Assembly: GCA_018399285.1 (NCBI GenBank)
Contig: JAGYOW010000011.1
Location: 20,342 to 84,341 of the forward strand
DNA from: Desulfotignum sp.
Lineage (GTDB): Bacteria; Desulfobacterota; Desulfobacteria; Desulfobacterales; Desulfobacteraceae
Reading direction: 5' to 3'
Length of the DNA stretch: 64,000 nt
Of this stretch, positions 35,358 through 44,633 are shown in pieces. The first letter of the stretch is position 1, and every line of letters begins with the position of its first letter. The translations under genes and the position numbers were made by a program. Under the pieces are notes generated by a model. It made no database searches, was not told the origin of the DNA, and saw only the letters and a list, made by a program, of their open reading frames with translations.

Positions 35358-38300
35358 CTATATTTTTTCATCTGCCGGTTCAAACAATGCCTTCATGGCC
35401 GGAACAAACGCTTTCCGGGTGGATGCCACATAGGCATCCCACTCACTGCCGTGGCGGTAAAAAGCCGTGGAAGCCAGCTTTTTGGTTATAATGGCATTGC
35501 GGTAAGCCCGCAGTTTGTCTGCGTTCATGATACTTAAAATCGCTTCTCTGCCCAGAATTTTCACGAGCACACCGGGAACATAAGCGGCCATCACCTCCCA
35601 GAGCAGGTCTTCATCCGCCAGAATCGCATCCATGGCATCGGCCACCTGATTCTGAAATGCAAAAATCTGCTCACTGGTCTGTTCCGACAACACAAACAAC
35701 GGTGTATCCGGATTTTTCTCATGAATTTTGAGCAGCATGGCGGTCTCGTTGCTGGCATGGGTCCGCACCAGGGTCAGCATATCCCGGATCAGGGCCCACC
35801 GGGTGGCGACATCTTCCAGAAGGCGTTTTTCATAATCGTCTTCAAACAGAAATGCGGTCAGCACTTCCGCCACGGCCGATGAAAACACCCCGCCTTTGTT
35901 GGCTGAAGAATCCTTGATCTGGAGGATGCCCGTTTTCTTGGCAATGTACCGGCGGGCCGAATCATCAAAAAACACATTGGCCCCTTCCACAATAAACCGC
36001 AGTTCCTTGAACAGGGAAGTAAATGCTTTCACATTGCGCTGGTTGATGGTGTCTTTGAAACCACCGCAGGGAATGAATGCCTGGATATCGGCCTGTTCGA
36101 TGAATTTCCGGTTGGCCGGATCCGTGATGAAATTGCGGTGGAACATGGCACCGTCCGCCACAAACGTCCCGTCCGGCAGGGTAATGTTCTTGCCTTTCAA
36201 CGGCACCCGGAATCCGTTGGGACCCAGTTTTTCTTCCGGGTATGTCATGGAATTGGCCCGGGGATGGGTATGGCGCATGAACGCGATTTTCATGAGCGAT
36301 TCCTTGTCCAGTCCGTCCGGATCAAACAAAATGGAACCACCGTCCACCAGCAGGCAGATCTTTCCTTTATAACACTGAATTTCGTTGCTGCCCAGATCCC
36401 CGTCCGGCCCGCCGGTCATCATCAGATTCAACGATTCTTCTTGGGTATCATTGTAGGCGATCAGGGTCCTGAAAGCCCCCATCACTGAAGTGGTGGTCAT
36501 GCCGCTGGTTTCCACCTGTCCACCGATATGCTCGTAAATCAGATCCATATCCGTGGTGGTCACAACGGAATCGCCGTTGATGAGCAGTTCCGTGCCGGAT
36601 TTTTCATGGGATACCAGCCCGAAAAGATCCTGATTCCTGAGCATGCCGTAGGTGTCGTGGGGGATACCAAAGCTCTTGCCTGTGGTAATGGTCCGCCAGT
36701 AGGCATATCCCCGTTCCCTGGCTCTGAAGGCGACTGCGTCCATCAACGGGGCCGTGCCTTCATCCGGTCCGAAAAATACCATCTCCGGCCGGCCGTAGTA
36801 ATCTTTAATCTGAGAATCCGCCAGCATCAGATCCATGATGCCTTCGGTATAATCAAACAACGCATCCATGCTGTAATGGGCGTAGGTGGGATGAGGTACC
36901 ACCACGCCTTTAGAGCCGCTCTCACAGATATCCTTATGTTTGAGGCGCTGGGCCTTGGGACCCAGGGCATAGTTGAGAAGCACGGCGTTGTCCAGTTCCA
37001 TGCCATGATTGGCCGGAGTGACCCGGATCAGGCGCAGGCCCCCTCTGGCAATGTCATCGGCCCGAAGATGGGTGCCCGTAGAATAATGACCATTGACAAA
37101 GAACAGCCCGTAAACAAACTGTTTAAACACCAGGGGATCCAGAACCTGATTATTGAGGCGGAAGGAAAACGAGCGCTTTTCCGGCTTGTAGAAATTGGTC
37201 TTCAGGCAACAGGATATCAGTTTGACCATGAATTTGAATACATCATACCCCAAAGGATCATCCATGAACCGCACGGACAGCAGCTGATCAAATTCACTGG
37301 CTTTCTGGGCCAGACGTTCTTCTGTCATATCCCCGGGACTGGACGGATTGAACCTGGCATCAAACAATTGAAACAAAAACCGGATCAGATCCGGATGATC
37401 CATGGCCGTATCCAGTATCATGTTGGAGACATAGGTGAATTTATTGGACTCGTGAATCCGGGCTGAAAACGCTTCCTGATGATCCACGGAAGCCAGGCTT
37501 TCCATGATCTCCCGGTCGGTGCGGGTGCCTTGCTCCTTGAAGATGAACAGATGGACAAAATCCACGGCATTACCGGCAAACAGCATCTCTTTAAAGCTGA
37601 GGACACCGTCCACGTAAAGCTGGGTGATCCGGCTGATGCGGAAACTCAAGAATGCCTGAAGATCAGCGATCAACGGGGCTTCCTGGTTTCTTGACAGCTC
37701 GCCGGCCACATACAAGGAACAGATGGATGTGGGCACCCGGGTCTCGGTAAAATACGGCTCCCAGTATGCCCGGGTAATGGTCAGGCCGTGATCGGCAAAC
37801 AGTTTTCTCAATACAGGCAACTGAGGCCGCTCAAAATCGGAATTGAACATAAACCGGATTTCACCGATATCCGAGAGGCTGAACACTTCCACAAACGGGG
37901 TGACATGCTGATCCACCTGTGTCAGAAACTTTTCATACCGGTTCCGGGTCAGCCGGGGAATGGCCGTGAAATCCCGGTTCTGATTGAACAGAAAACGTGA
38001 TTGTGCAAACACGGTATCCGGGTAATCCATCACGGTTTCAGGCCGATACACATAGGTATAATATGATTTTTCCGGATTGTAGTAATATTCTCTTCTGTGA
38101 CCGGCCAGCATTTTGTCCAGAATCCGTTCCATGCGATCCCGGGTATCTTCTGTGGCAATCCGGATCCGCTGCACGTTGCTGTCCTGGGTCAGATCAAAAT
38201 CGATATCCGCCACCCAGGAATGAAGAACGCCTTTGTTTTCACTGAAATAGATGCCTTTGGCAATGGAAGATAAAATACTTTTCAAGGATTCCTTGGTGAT

Positions 38301-38507
38301 GGTTTCAAAAAAATAAGCAGGGAAACCCAGATCATTGAGAAGGATGCCGGCTGCCAGGTTGATACAGTTGGCAGTGATCAGACCTTCCGACGACAGATCG
38401 ATCACGGCCTCGTACAGCAGGCTGGGATTCAGGTTCACGTGTTTTGCTTTTTCGATGATGTGAGCCCCTGCAGAGGAGCCCTGGCCACCGTCGGTTGTCA
38501 TATCCAT
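35358..38507 (-). CDS. Large NAD-type glutamate dehydrogenase (about 115 kDa class)
   Basis: The 1,049-residue product matches the large NAD-specific glutamate dehydrogenases (the roughly 115 kDa class, smaller than the 180 kDa enzymes). The catalytic domain is in the second half, with GGLRLIRVTPANHGMELDNAVLLNYALGPKAQRLKHKDI, ESGSKGVVVPHP and FFGPDEGTAPLMDAVAFRARERG, followed by FRTITTGKSFGIPHDTYGM-like sequence, SVMGAFRTLIAYND and SSANKGGVFSSAVAEV. The long N-terminal part is probably regulatory. Such enzymes usually run in the catabolic direction. It lies directly upstream of the GdhA-type gene, giving the cell two cofactor types in one transcription unit. RBS AGGAG precedes the ATG. Confidence 0.9.
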   Translation of the reverse strand: MDMTTDGGQGSSAGAHIIEKAKHVNLNPSLLYEAVIDLSSEGLITANCINLAAGILLNDLGFPAYFFETITKESLKSILSSIAKGIYFSENKGVLHSWVADIDFDLTQDSNVQRIRIATEDTRDRMERILDKMLAGHRREYYYNPEKSYYTYVYRPETVMDYPDTVFAQSRFLFNQNRDFTAIPRLTRNRYEKFLTQVDQHVTPFVEVFSLSDIGEIRFMFNSDFERPQLPVLRKLFADHGLTITRAYWEPYFTETRVPTSICSLYVAGELSRNQEAPLIADLQAFLSFRISRITQLYVDGVLSFKEMLFAGNAVDFVHLFIFKEQGTRTDREIMESLASVDHQEAFSARIHESNKFTYVSNMILDTAMDHPDLIRFLFQLFDARFNPSSPGDMTEERLAQKASEFDQLLSVRFMDDPLGYDVFKFMVKLISCCLKTNFYKPEKRSFSFRLNNQVLDPLVFKQFVYGLFFVNGHYSTGTHLRADDIARGGLRLIRVTPANHGMELDNAVLLNYALGPKAQRLKHKDICESGSKGVVVPHPTYAHYSMDALFDYTEGIMDLMLADSQIKDYYGRPEMVFFGPDEGTAPLMDAVAFRARERGYAYWRTITTGKSFGIPHDTYGMLRNQDLFGLVSHEKSGTELLINGDSVVTTTDMDLIYEHIGGQVETSGMTTTSVMGAFRTLIAYNDTQEESLNLMMTGGPDGDLGSNEIQCYKGKICLLVDGGSILFDPDGLDKESLMKIAFMRHTHPRANSMTYPEEKLGPNGFRVPLKGKNITLPDGTFVADGAMFHRNFITDPANRKFIEQADIQAFIPCGGFKDTINQRNVKAFTSLFKELRFIVEGANVFFDDSARRYIAKKTGILQIKDSSANKGGVFSSAVAEVLTAFLFEDDYEKRLLEDVATRWALIRDMLTLVRTHASNETAMLLKIHEKNPDTPLFVLSEQTSEQIFAFQNQVADAMDAILADEDLLWEVMAAYVPGVLVKILGREAILSIMNADKLRAYRNAIITKKLASTAFYRHGSEWDAYVASTRKAFVPAMKALFEPADEKI

Positions 38508-38553
38508 TTCTATCTCCTGTCTGATGATTATAAACCGTTGCTACCGGTTTGCT

Positions 38554-38580
38554 AGTATACTCTTATTCATCCAGGGTCAA
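38554..38580 (-). promoter_or_regulatory. Candidate promoter for the glutamate dehydrogenase operon
   Basis: Minus-strand TTGACC (38580-38575) and TATACT (38559-38554) are 15 bases apart, shorter than ideal, and lie about 50 bases upstream of the large dehydrogenase gene. A weak prediction. Confidence 0.35.
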
Positions 38581-38753
38581 CCCAAATTGGTTTTTTTTCA
38601 CAAAACCAGAAACTTTCAAAATCAGTCCCGATGATCGCCATCGTGTTTCCGGTATTGACTTCAGACAGGAACAAAGTTATTTTTCATGGTTCAAGTCATT
38701 ATCAGATCATTTGTATATAATAAACTGAGTCTTAACCCTTTTTTCAAGTATGG

Positions 38754-39710
38754 ATGTTGACACCTGAACCCATGACCCCTGAAACCCAGCTGATTCCTTT
38801 AACAAAACGGATCCATTCCGTTCACCTGACCCGTTTACCGCTGATGCCGGCCATGTTTTGTAAACTGCTGATATCTGCGATGGGCAAACAAACCCGAATT
38901 CACGGCCATGGTCAGGTGACCAAAGGGCAGCTGTGTCTGCCCAACGTGACACCGGATCCAATCCGGGTACAGCAATACCGCCGGGTATGCGGATTTGTCC
39001 ATGCCCCTGAAGATCCCATAGTGCCGCCCGGTTATCTCCAGACCCTGTTCATCGGCCTGCTGGCCCGGTATATCACCTCGGATTTTTTTCCCATCAATCC
39101 CATGGGGCTGATTCAGACGGGCCAGCAATTTGAATCCAGATATCCGGTTCTGATGGGAGATACCCTGGATCTGTTCTGTACGCTCCAGGACATGACCCGG
39201 ACAGCAAAGGGGATCTCAACCCGGTTTCTTTTACAAGTATATCGGGATAAAAATCCGGTATGGCAGGGAATCGCCACTTATCTGACCCGGATTCCCGGAC
39301 CGAAAAGCACGTCAAAAACCGTTCAGGATACGCCTTTGCCGGCAAAAATGACCCTTGCGGTTCCCCCGGGTACCGGCCGCCGCTATGCCCGGGTATCCGG
39401 GGATTACAACCCCCATCACCTGTCGGATGTCACAGCCCGCTTAATTGGATTCAACCAGGCCATGGTCCACGGCATGTGGAGCCTGGCCCGGACCCTGGCC
39501 TGTCTGGAAAAAGCCATGCCCCTGGTTCCCCCTTTTTCTGTGGATGCGGCATTCAAACTGCCGGTATTCATGCCCGCCACATTGCAACTGGGGTACAAGC
39601 AGGTGGTGCATGGTCACAAAACCCGCCGGATTTTTTTCGATCTCCGGGATGCCGCAACCTTTCGACCTCATCTCAAAGGCCGGGTAACCGGGTTTGAAAA
39701 GGAACACTAA
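38754..39710 (+). CDS. MaoC-like hot-dog-fold protein
   Basis: The 318-residue product has the hydratase-2 signature in its C-terminal half, VSGDYNPHHLSD, followed by GFNQAMVHGMWSL, as in MaoC-type (R)-specific enoyl-CoA hydratases; the Asp and His are the expected catalytic pair. The N-terminal half looks like a second, degenerate hot-dog domain (residues about 40-170). It probably acts on acyl-CoA or acyl-ACP thioesters in fatty-acid metabolism. Neither possible start (38754 or the ATG at 38772) has a clear ribosome binding site. An EamA transporter gene starts 3 bases after its stop. Confidence 0.82.
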   Translation: MLTPEPMTPETQLIPLTKRIHSVHLTRLPLMPAMFCKLLISAMGKQTRIHGHGQVTKGQLCLPNVTPDPIRVQQYRRVCGFVHAPEDPIVPPGYLQTLFIGLLARYITSDFFPINPMGLIQTGQQFESRYPVLMGDTLDLFCTLQDMTRTAKGISTRFLLQVYRDKNPVWQGIATYLTRIPGPKSTSKTVQDTPLPAKMTLAVPPGTGRRYARVSGDYNPHHLSDVTARLIGFNQAMVHGMWSLARTLACLEKAMPLVPPFSVDAAFKLPVFMPATLQLGYKQVVHGHKTRRIFFDLRDAATFRPHLKGRVTGFEKEH

Positions 39711-39713
39711 ATA

Positions 39714-40604
39714 ATGATGGGATCGTTGTTCGCCTTAGGGTCTGCTTTTTTCTGGGCCGGTGCCGTGATTTTATTTAAAAAAAGCGGGGAAACGTTTTCC
39801 CCCATCTCTTTGAACATCTATAAAAGTATCGTGGGGCTTTTGCTGGTCAGTGCCACCATGCTGCTGCTGGGCATCCCTTTTTTTCCTGAACAGCCCCTGA
39901 ACAGCTGGCTGCTTTTATCTTTGTCCGGATTCCTGGGCATTACGCTGGCGGACCTGTTTTTCTTTATGGCCCTGAACCGGCTGGGAGCCGGAATGGCAGC
40001 GATCGTGGAATGCCTGTACTTACCCTGTGTCCTGTTTTTTTCCTTTGTACTTCTGGATGAACATCTGGGACCCGGCGGCATTATAGGCGGTCTGCTGGTA
40101 CTGGCAGCGGTTCTGGTGGGATCGTTCCAGAAAAAAGACCTGTCTTTGACCCCGGGACTGCCTCCCGCCTCCCGGGTGCCTGCCATCATTGCCGGAGTTT
40201 TTGCCATGATATTTCTGGCCCTGGGCATTGTGATCATCAAAGAGATTCTGACACATACCGATGTGTTCTGGGCCACCCTGGTGCGACTGGGCGCCGCCAT
40301 TGTCACCCTCATGATTCTGGTGATCTGCCATCCCGGAAGAAAACGCTTTCTGTCAGAACTCAAATGGTCCAGATCCTGGCTGGTGGCGCTGCCTGCATCC
40401 ATCTGCGGCAATTACATCGCTTTGGTTTTATGGGTGGCGGGCATGAAATATACCACCGCATCCCGGGCCGCCATTCTCAACCAGATGTCCACGATTTTCA
40501 TTTTTATCCTGGCCGCTGTTTTTCTCAAGGAAAAAATCACGGTCAACAAAGGGGTGGCGATTTTCATGGCCATTTCCGGTGCACTGCTCACCATATTCAC
40601 CTGA
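39714..40604 (+). CDS. EamA/DMT family transporter
   Basis: The 296-residue product is a ten-helix drug/metabolite transporter of the EamA family. It has two tandem EamA repeats of about 140 residues, starting SLFALGSAFFWAGAVILFKKSG and again VPAIIAGVFAMIFLALGIVIIKE. The second half ends in KEKITVNKGVAIFMAISGALLTI, the usual closing helix. Substrate unknown. It is coupled to the upstream MaoC-like gene. Two adjacent ATG codons (39714 and 39717) are equally possible starts. Confidence 0.9.
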   Translation: MMGSLFALGSAFFWAGAVILFKKSGETFSPISLNIYKSIVGLLLVSATMLLLGIPFFPEQPLNSWLLLSLSGFLGITLADLFFFMALNRLGAGMAAIVECLYLPCVLFFSFVLLDEHLGPGGIIGGLLVLAAVLVGSFQKKDLSLTPGLPPASRVPAIIAGVFAMIFLALGIVIIKEILTHTDVFWATLVRLGAAIVTLMILVICHPGRKRFLSELKWSRSWLVALPASICGNYIALVLWVAGMKYTTASRAAILNQMSTIFIFILAAVFLKEKITVNKGVAIFMAISGALLTIFT

Positions 40605-40629
40605 CAGGTGCCCCTTCGGACACATCCAC

Positions 40630-41100
40630 TCACAACTGCACACAAACCACCCGGTTCCGGCCCTGTTTCTTGGCACAATACAGGGCCTGGTCCGCTTTAT
40701 GGACAAGAGTTTCCAGTGTATTCGCATGGACAGGGAATCCGGCAATGGCCAGGGATACCGTGATGGGGCCCACAGACACACCCTGCCAAAGAATATCCAG
40801 GGCAGTGATCCGTGTTTTCAGGTCCCCGGCCCCGGTCAGGTAATCTTTGATGGTTCCCCCGGTCATGAGGATGAAAAACTCCTCCCCTCCGAACCGGCAG
40901 ACGGCATCCTGGGTTCGGGTGGCATGGATCAGGGTGTGGGCAACAATTTTGAGCACCTGATCCCCGGCATCGTGTCCCAAGGTGTCATTCAATATTTTGA
41001 AATAATCCAGATCCACCATGATTCCTCCCAGTTCAGGGCGGTAAAAGACTTCCAGTACTTTCAATGTTTTCGTCTAAATAAGTCCATAAATTTTAAATAG
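40630..41100 (-). pseudogene. Truncated GGDEF (diguanylate cyclase) gene
   Basis: The open frame encodes the core of a GGDEF domain: MVDLDYFKILNDTLGHDAGDQVL, then CRFGGEEFFILM (active-site motif GGEEF) and ADQALYCAKKQGRNRVV at the end. The expected first 30 residues of the domain (LTGLFNRR-type) are missing or scrambled: the frame opens only with a TTG at 41064, and the sequence just upstream reads LFRRKH-like in another frame. With only about 50 bases before argG there is no room for a sensor domain. So the gene is 5' truncated, either by deletion or by an assembly fault that also affects argG. Confidence 0.75.
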
Positions 41101-41115
41101 TTTGAAGGAGTTCCC

Positions 41116-42338
41116 ATGTCAAAACAAAAAGTGGTTCTGGCCTATCTGCAAGTGGACTGGACACCTCGGTCATTCTGAAATGGTTGCTGGAGCAGGGATA
41201 TGAAGTGTTTGCCTACATGGCCGACATCGGGCAGCGGAGGATTTTGACGCGGCCCGGGAAAAAGCCCTGAAAATCGGGGCCTCGGATAGTTCATCGAAGA
41301 TATGCGCAAGGAATTTGTCACAGATTATATTTTCCCGGTATTCAAGGCCAATGCTTTGTATGAGGGCCGGTATCTTTTTGGGCACCGCCATTGCCAGGCC
41401 ATTGATCGCTGCAACAGATCGAGATCGTAAAAACGCGGGCGCGGCCTATGTGTCCCACGGCGCCACGGGCAAAGGCAACGACCAGGTGCGGTTCGGGAGC
41501 TGTCCTATTATGCGTTGAACCCGAAAATCAAGATCATTTCCCCTGAAGAACAAAGATTTTCTGGCCGCATTCAAAAGGCCGGACCGATCTGCTGGCCTAC
41601 GCGGAAAAACACGGAATTCCCACCAAGCAGACCGCATCCAAACCTTACAGCGAAGACGACAATCTGCTGCATATCTCCCATGAGGCCGGCATCCTGGAAG
41701 ACCCGGCCCATGAATGTGAAGAAAGCATTTACTCCCACACAACATCCCCGGAAAACGCGCCGGATACCCCGGTTCGAATCCGGATCCGGTTCAACGACGG
41801 CATCCCCGTGGAAGTGGAAAACCTCACCGACGGCAGTTTGAAAACCGATGCTCTGGAACTGTTTGAATACCTCAACCAACTGGGAAGCAAACACGGTATC
41901 GGCCGTCTGGACATGGTGGAGAACCGGTTTGTGGGCATCAAATCCCGAGGGGTGTATGAAACCCCGGGCGGCAGCATTCTTCACGCCGCCCACAAGGACA
42001 TTGAAGGCGTTGCCATGGACCGGGAGGTGATGCGGCTGCGGGACATGCTGGCTGCCAAACTCGGAGAACTGGTGTACAACGGATTCTGGTTCAGCCCGGA
42101 AATGGAATTTATCATGGCTGCTATGGACAAAAGCCAGGAACTCATCGACGGGGATGTATTCCTCAAACTCTACAAAGGCACGGCTTATCCTGTGGCCCGG
42201 ACCAGCCCGTCCTCACTGTACAATCAGGAGCTGTCCTCCATGGATATCGAAGGCGGGTATAACCAGGAGGATGCCGAAGGGTTCATCCGCATCAATGCCA
42301 TCCGGCTGATGGCCCACAGACGGATTGTGAACAAATAA
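41116..42338 (+). pseudogene. argG: Argininosuccinate synthase, frameshifted in its 5' half (likely sequence error)
   Basis: The gene starts [15 protein letters not shown] at 41116 with RBS GAAGGAG and ends intact at 42338. The 3' part (41,620-42,338) reads cleanly and is diagnostic for ArgG ([34 protein letters not shown]). Between 41,145 and 41,600 several one- and two-base indels switch the frame, yet ArgG segments appear in order: [54 protein letters not shown] and [10 protein letters not shown]. ArgG joins citrulline and aspartate with ATP in arginine synthesis. The total length (1,223 bases) fits the family size of about 405 residues. With the protein signal so well kept, errors in the sequence are the best explanation. 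Confidence 0.88.
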
Positions 42339-42355
42339 CAAGGCACCCTGTCAAA

Positions 42356-42387
42356 AGAGGCATGGCGCCAGGATTGCCCATGCCTCT
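42356..42387 (-). terminator. Terminator hairpin between argG and pspF
   Basis: An inverted repeat AGAGGCATGG (42356-42365) / CCATGCCTCT (42378-42387) lies between the convergent argG and pspF stops. On the minus strand it is followed by TTTTG, so it probably ends pspF transcription. Confidence 0.5.
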
Positions 42388-42437
42388 CAGGCCATTTCTG
42401 TATGTTGCGTTTGATCGGTCTGGCTGATACCGTTGAA

Positions 42438-43469
42438 TCAGATCCCTAAACGGTTTTTGATCCCTCTGAACTGATCATAGGTCAGGCCCAGCAGGGCTGC
42501 CGCTTTTTTCTGGTGAAACCGGGTTTGTTTTAACGCGTCTTTGACCCGAAGGGTTTCCAGGGTCTGAACCGCGGTTTTCAAAGGTAAGGTCATCAGACGC
42601 ACCATACTTTGGTCTTCAACGCTTTTTGATGCCTGCACCCATTCGGGCAACCCCCGGGCCGGGCCCTTTGTTTTCCTTTCTTTATCCGGATATCCAAATG
42701 GATTTTCAAACGGATCAAAACAGATCTCATGGATCCGGTGGGTGTCATGTTTGTAGACCGCTCTTTCCACCACGTTTTTCAACTCCCGGACATTGCCCGG
42801 CCAGGGGTATGAGATCAGTGCATTTTCAGCGGATTCCGTCAGTTCGGGCAGCGGTTCCCGGCCCAGTTCAAATGCCATTCGGGTGGCAAAATGACGGGCC
42901 AGCACCAGAATATCCTCTTTGCGGCACCGCAGCGGCGGCACATGGATCACCTCGAAACTCAGGCGGTCCAGAAGGTCCTGCTTGAATGTGCCGCTTTTGA
43001 CCATGGCAGGCAGATCGGCATGGGTGGCGGCCACGATGCGCACATCCACCTGCACCGGACGTGCAGATCCCACCCGCTCGAATGTACCATACTCCACGGC
43101 CCGCAGAATTTTCTCCTGAACCTCCATGGGAATGGTGCCGATTTCATCCAGAAACAGGGTCCCGCCGGCTGCCTGTTCAAACCGGCCGGCAGTGCGGGTC
43201 CCGGCCCCGGTAAACGCCCCTTTTTCATATCCGAACAATTCCGATCCGATCAAAGTCGGGGTCAGGGCCGCACAATTGAGCGTCACCAGGGGTTTTTCCC
43301 ACCTTTTGGAAAGAAAATGAATTCGAGCCGCAGCCAGTTCCTTGCCCGTACCCCGTTCCCCGATCACCATGACCGGCCGGTCCACCGGCGCCACCCGGGA
43401 AATCTGCTCCTGAAACTCAATAAACGCCTCGGACTGACCGATGGCTTCATATGTGGCATATTCAACCAT
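42438..43469 (-). CDS. pspF: Phage shock protein operon activator PspF (sigma-54 AAA+)
   Basis: The 343-residue product is a sigma-54 enhancer-binding protein without a receiver domain, as in PspF. It has Walker A GERGTGKE at residues 37-44, the sigma-54 contact loop GAFTGA at 84-89 and Walker B GGTLFLDE at 102-109. A C-terminal helix-turn-helix (QKKAAALLGLTYDQFRGIKNRLG) completes it. PspF activates the psp operon and is normally inhibited by PspA. The gene is divergent from pspA with a sigma-54 promoter between, the arrangement seen in enteric bacteria. It ends near a hairpin. Confidence 0.93.
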   Translation of the reverse strand: MVEYATYEAIGQSEAFIEFQEQISRVAPVDRPVMVIGERGTGKELAAARIHFLSKRWEKPLVTLNCAALTPTLIGSELFGYEKGAFTGAGTRTAGRFEQAAGGTLFLDEIGTIPMEVQEKILRAVEYGTFERVGSARPVQVDVRIVAATHADLPAMVKSGTFKQDLLDRLSFEVIHVPPLRCRKEDILVLARHFATRMAFELGREPLPELTESAENALISYPWPGNVRELKNVVERAVYKHDTHRIHEICFDPFENPFGYPDKERKTKGPARGLPEWVQASKSVEDQSMVRLMTLPLKTAVQTLETLRVKDALKQTRFHQKKAAALLGLTYDQFRGIKNRLGI

Positions 43470-43576
43470 AAAATATCCATATAAACTAATTTATGGTGAA
43501 TATTACCATTAAACAATATTATTGTCAAATCATATAACCGTCTGAAATAAATAGAAATTTATCTTAATCATTCCAC

Positions 43577-43592
43577 TGGCACGGTTTCTGCT
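43577..43592 (+). promoter_or_regulatory. Sigma-54 promoter of the psp operon
   Basis: TGGCACGGTTTCTGCT shows the invariant GG and GC dinucleotides exactly 10 bases apart, matching the -24/-12 consensus with one mismatch in the -12 element. It lies about 75 bases upstream of the pspA ATG and beside the divergent gene for its activator. Confidence 0.82.
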
Positions 43593-43664
43593 ATATTTTT
43601 CATACACAACATTGCACCGCCAAAACGCGAATTAGTTCACACATAAAAAACAAGGAGATGTATC

Positions 43665-44348
43665 ATGGGTATTTTTACACGATTCAGAGATATTGTATCC
43701 GCCAACATCAACGCCATGCTGGACCGGGCCGAAGACCCGGAAAAACTCATCAAGCTGATGATCAGGGAAATGGAAGATACCCTGGTGGAACTTAAATCCT
43801 CCTGTGCCGGCACCATTGCCAGCCAGAAAAAAGTATCCCGCCTGCTGGAGGAAACCTGTGACAAGGAAGCATTCTGGGATCAAAAAGCGGCGTTGGCAGT
43901 ATCCAGGGGCAGAGATGACCTGGCCCGGCAGGCCTTACTGGAAAAAAGGCGGTTTTCCCAGCGATGCGAGGCCGTGGAACAGGAGCTGACCGAGCTCAAA
44001 TCCATTGTGGCACAGTACCAGGATGATATCCAGGAACTGGAGAACAAGCTTAAATCCGCCCGGGAAAAACAACGCATGCTGGTACAGCGTCATATCCGGG
44101 CCCAGCGCAAGAAAAAGGCCCACCAGGAAATCCGGCGCATGGATTCAGCCCAGGTCGTGCAGCGATTCGATGAAATGGAATCCAATATCGAGCGCATGGA
44201 AGCGGAAGCCGATCTGGTAAACTTCGGCAGAAAATCCGATATAGAAGCCGCGTTTGAGGAACTGTCCGAAGATGATGAAATCGAGCGTCAGCTGACGGAA
44301 TTAAAATCCTCCCAAACCCGGCCCAAAGATGATACAGTCAGCAACTAA
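43665..44348 (+). CDS. pspA: Phage shock protein A
   Basis: The 227-residue product is PspA: it begins MGIFTRFRDIVSANINAMLDRAEDPEKLIKLMIREME and is almost entirely coiled coil. PspA assembles on damaged inner membranes and, when free, inhibits PspF. RBS AAGGAG lies ahead of the ATG. It is the first gene behind the sigma-54 promoter. Confidence 0.95.
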   Translation: MGIFTRFRDIVSANINAMLDRAEDPEKLIKLMIREMEDTLVELKSSCAGTIASQKKVSRLLEETCDKEAFWDQKAALAVSRGRDDLARQALLEKRRFSQRCEAVEQELTELKSIVAQYQDDIQELENKLKSAREKQRMLVQRHIRAQRKKKAHQEIRRMDSAQVVQRFDEMESNIERMEAEADLVNFGRKSDIEAAFEELSEDDEIERQLTELKSSQTRPKDDTVSN

Positions 44349-44380
44349 GATAAGATCATCAACCCCAAAGGAGACGATGT

Positions 44381-44626
44381 ATGATGAACGGATTGCTGAT
44401 CATGGCAATGGGTGTGGGAGGCATCATTCTGGTGGTGGTCACCATCGGACTGGTGATCATCGCAATCATCCGGGCCGCCCGAACCGGCGGCATTTATAAA
44501 AAAGACCGCCAGACGCATGATGACGAGACCCGGATGATCCAGGATATTTACCATGGCCTGTCAAAAATGGAAGCACGGGTGGAAGCATTGGAAACCATCC
44601 TGATTGAACGACAAAAAAAGGACTGA
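44381..44626 (+). CDS. pspB: Phage shock protein B-like membrane protein
   Basis: The 81-residue product has one N-terminal transmembrane segment (LLIMAMGVGGIILVVVTIGLVIIAII) and a cytoplasmic helical tail (HDDETRMIQDIYHGLSKMEARVEALETIL), the PspB layout. PspB works with PspC to release PspF from PspA under envelope stress. It lies 32 bases after pspA. Similarity is mainly to length, topology and context. Confidence 0.82.
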   Translation: MMNGLLIMAMGVGGIILVVVTIGLVIIAIIRAARTGGIYKKDRQTHDDETRMIQDIYHGLSKMEARVEALETILIERQKKD

Positions 44627-44633
44627 CGATACG

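Noticed and set aside
36528..37466. A 312-codon plus-strand frame inside the large glutamate dehydrogenase gene
   Set aside because: It is antisense to conserved catalytic sequence of the dehydrogenase and has no recognisable motif.
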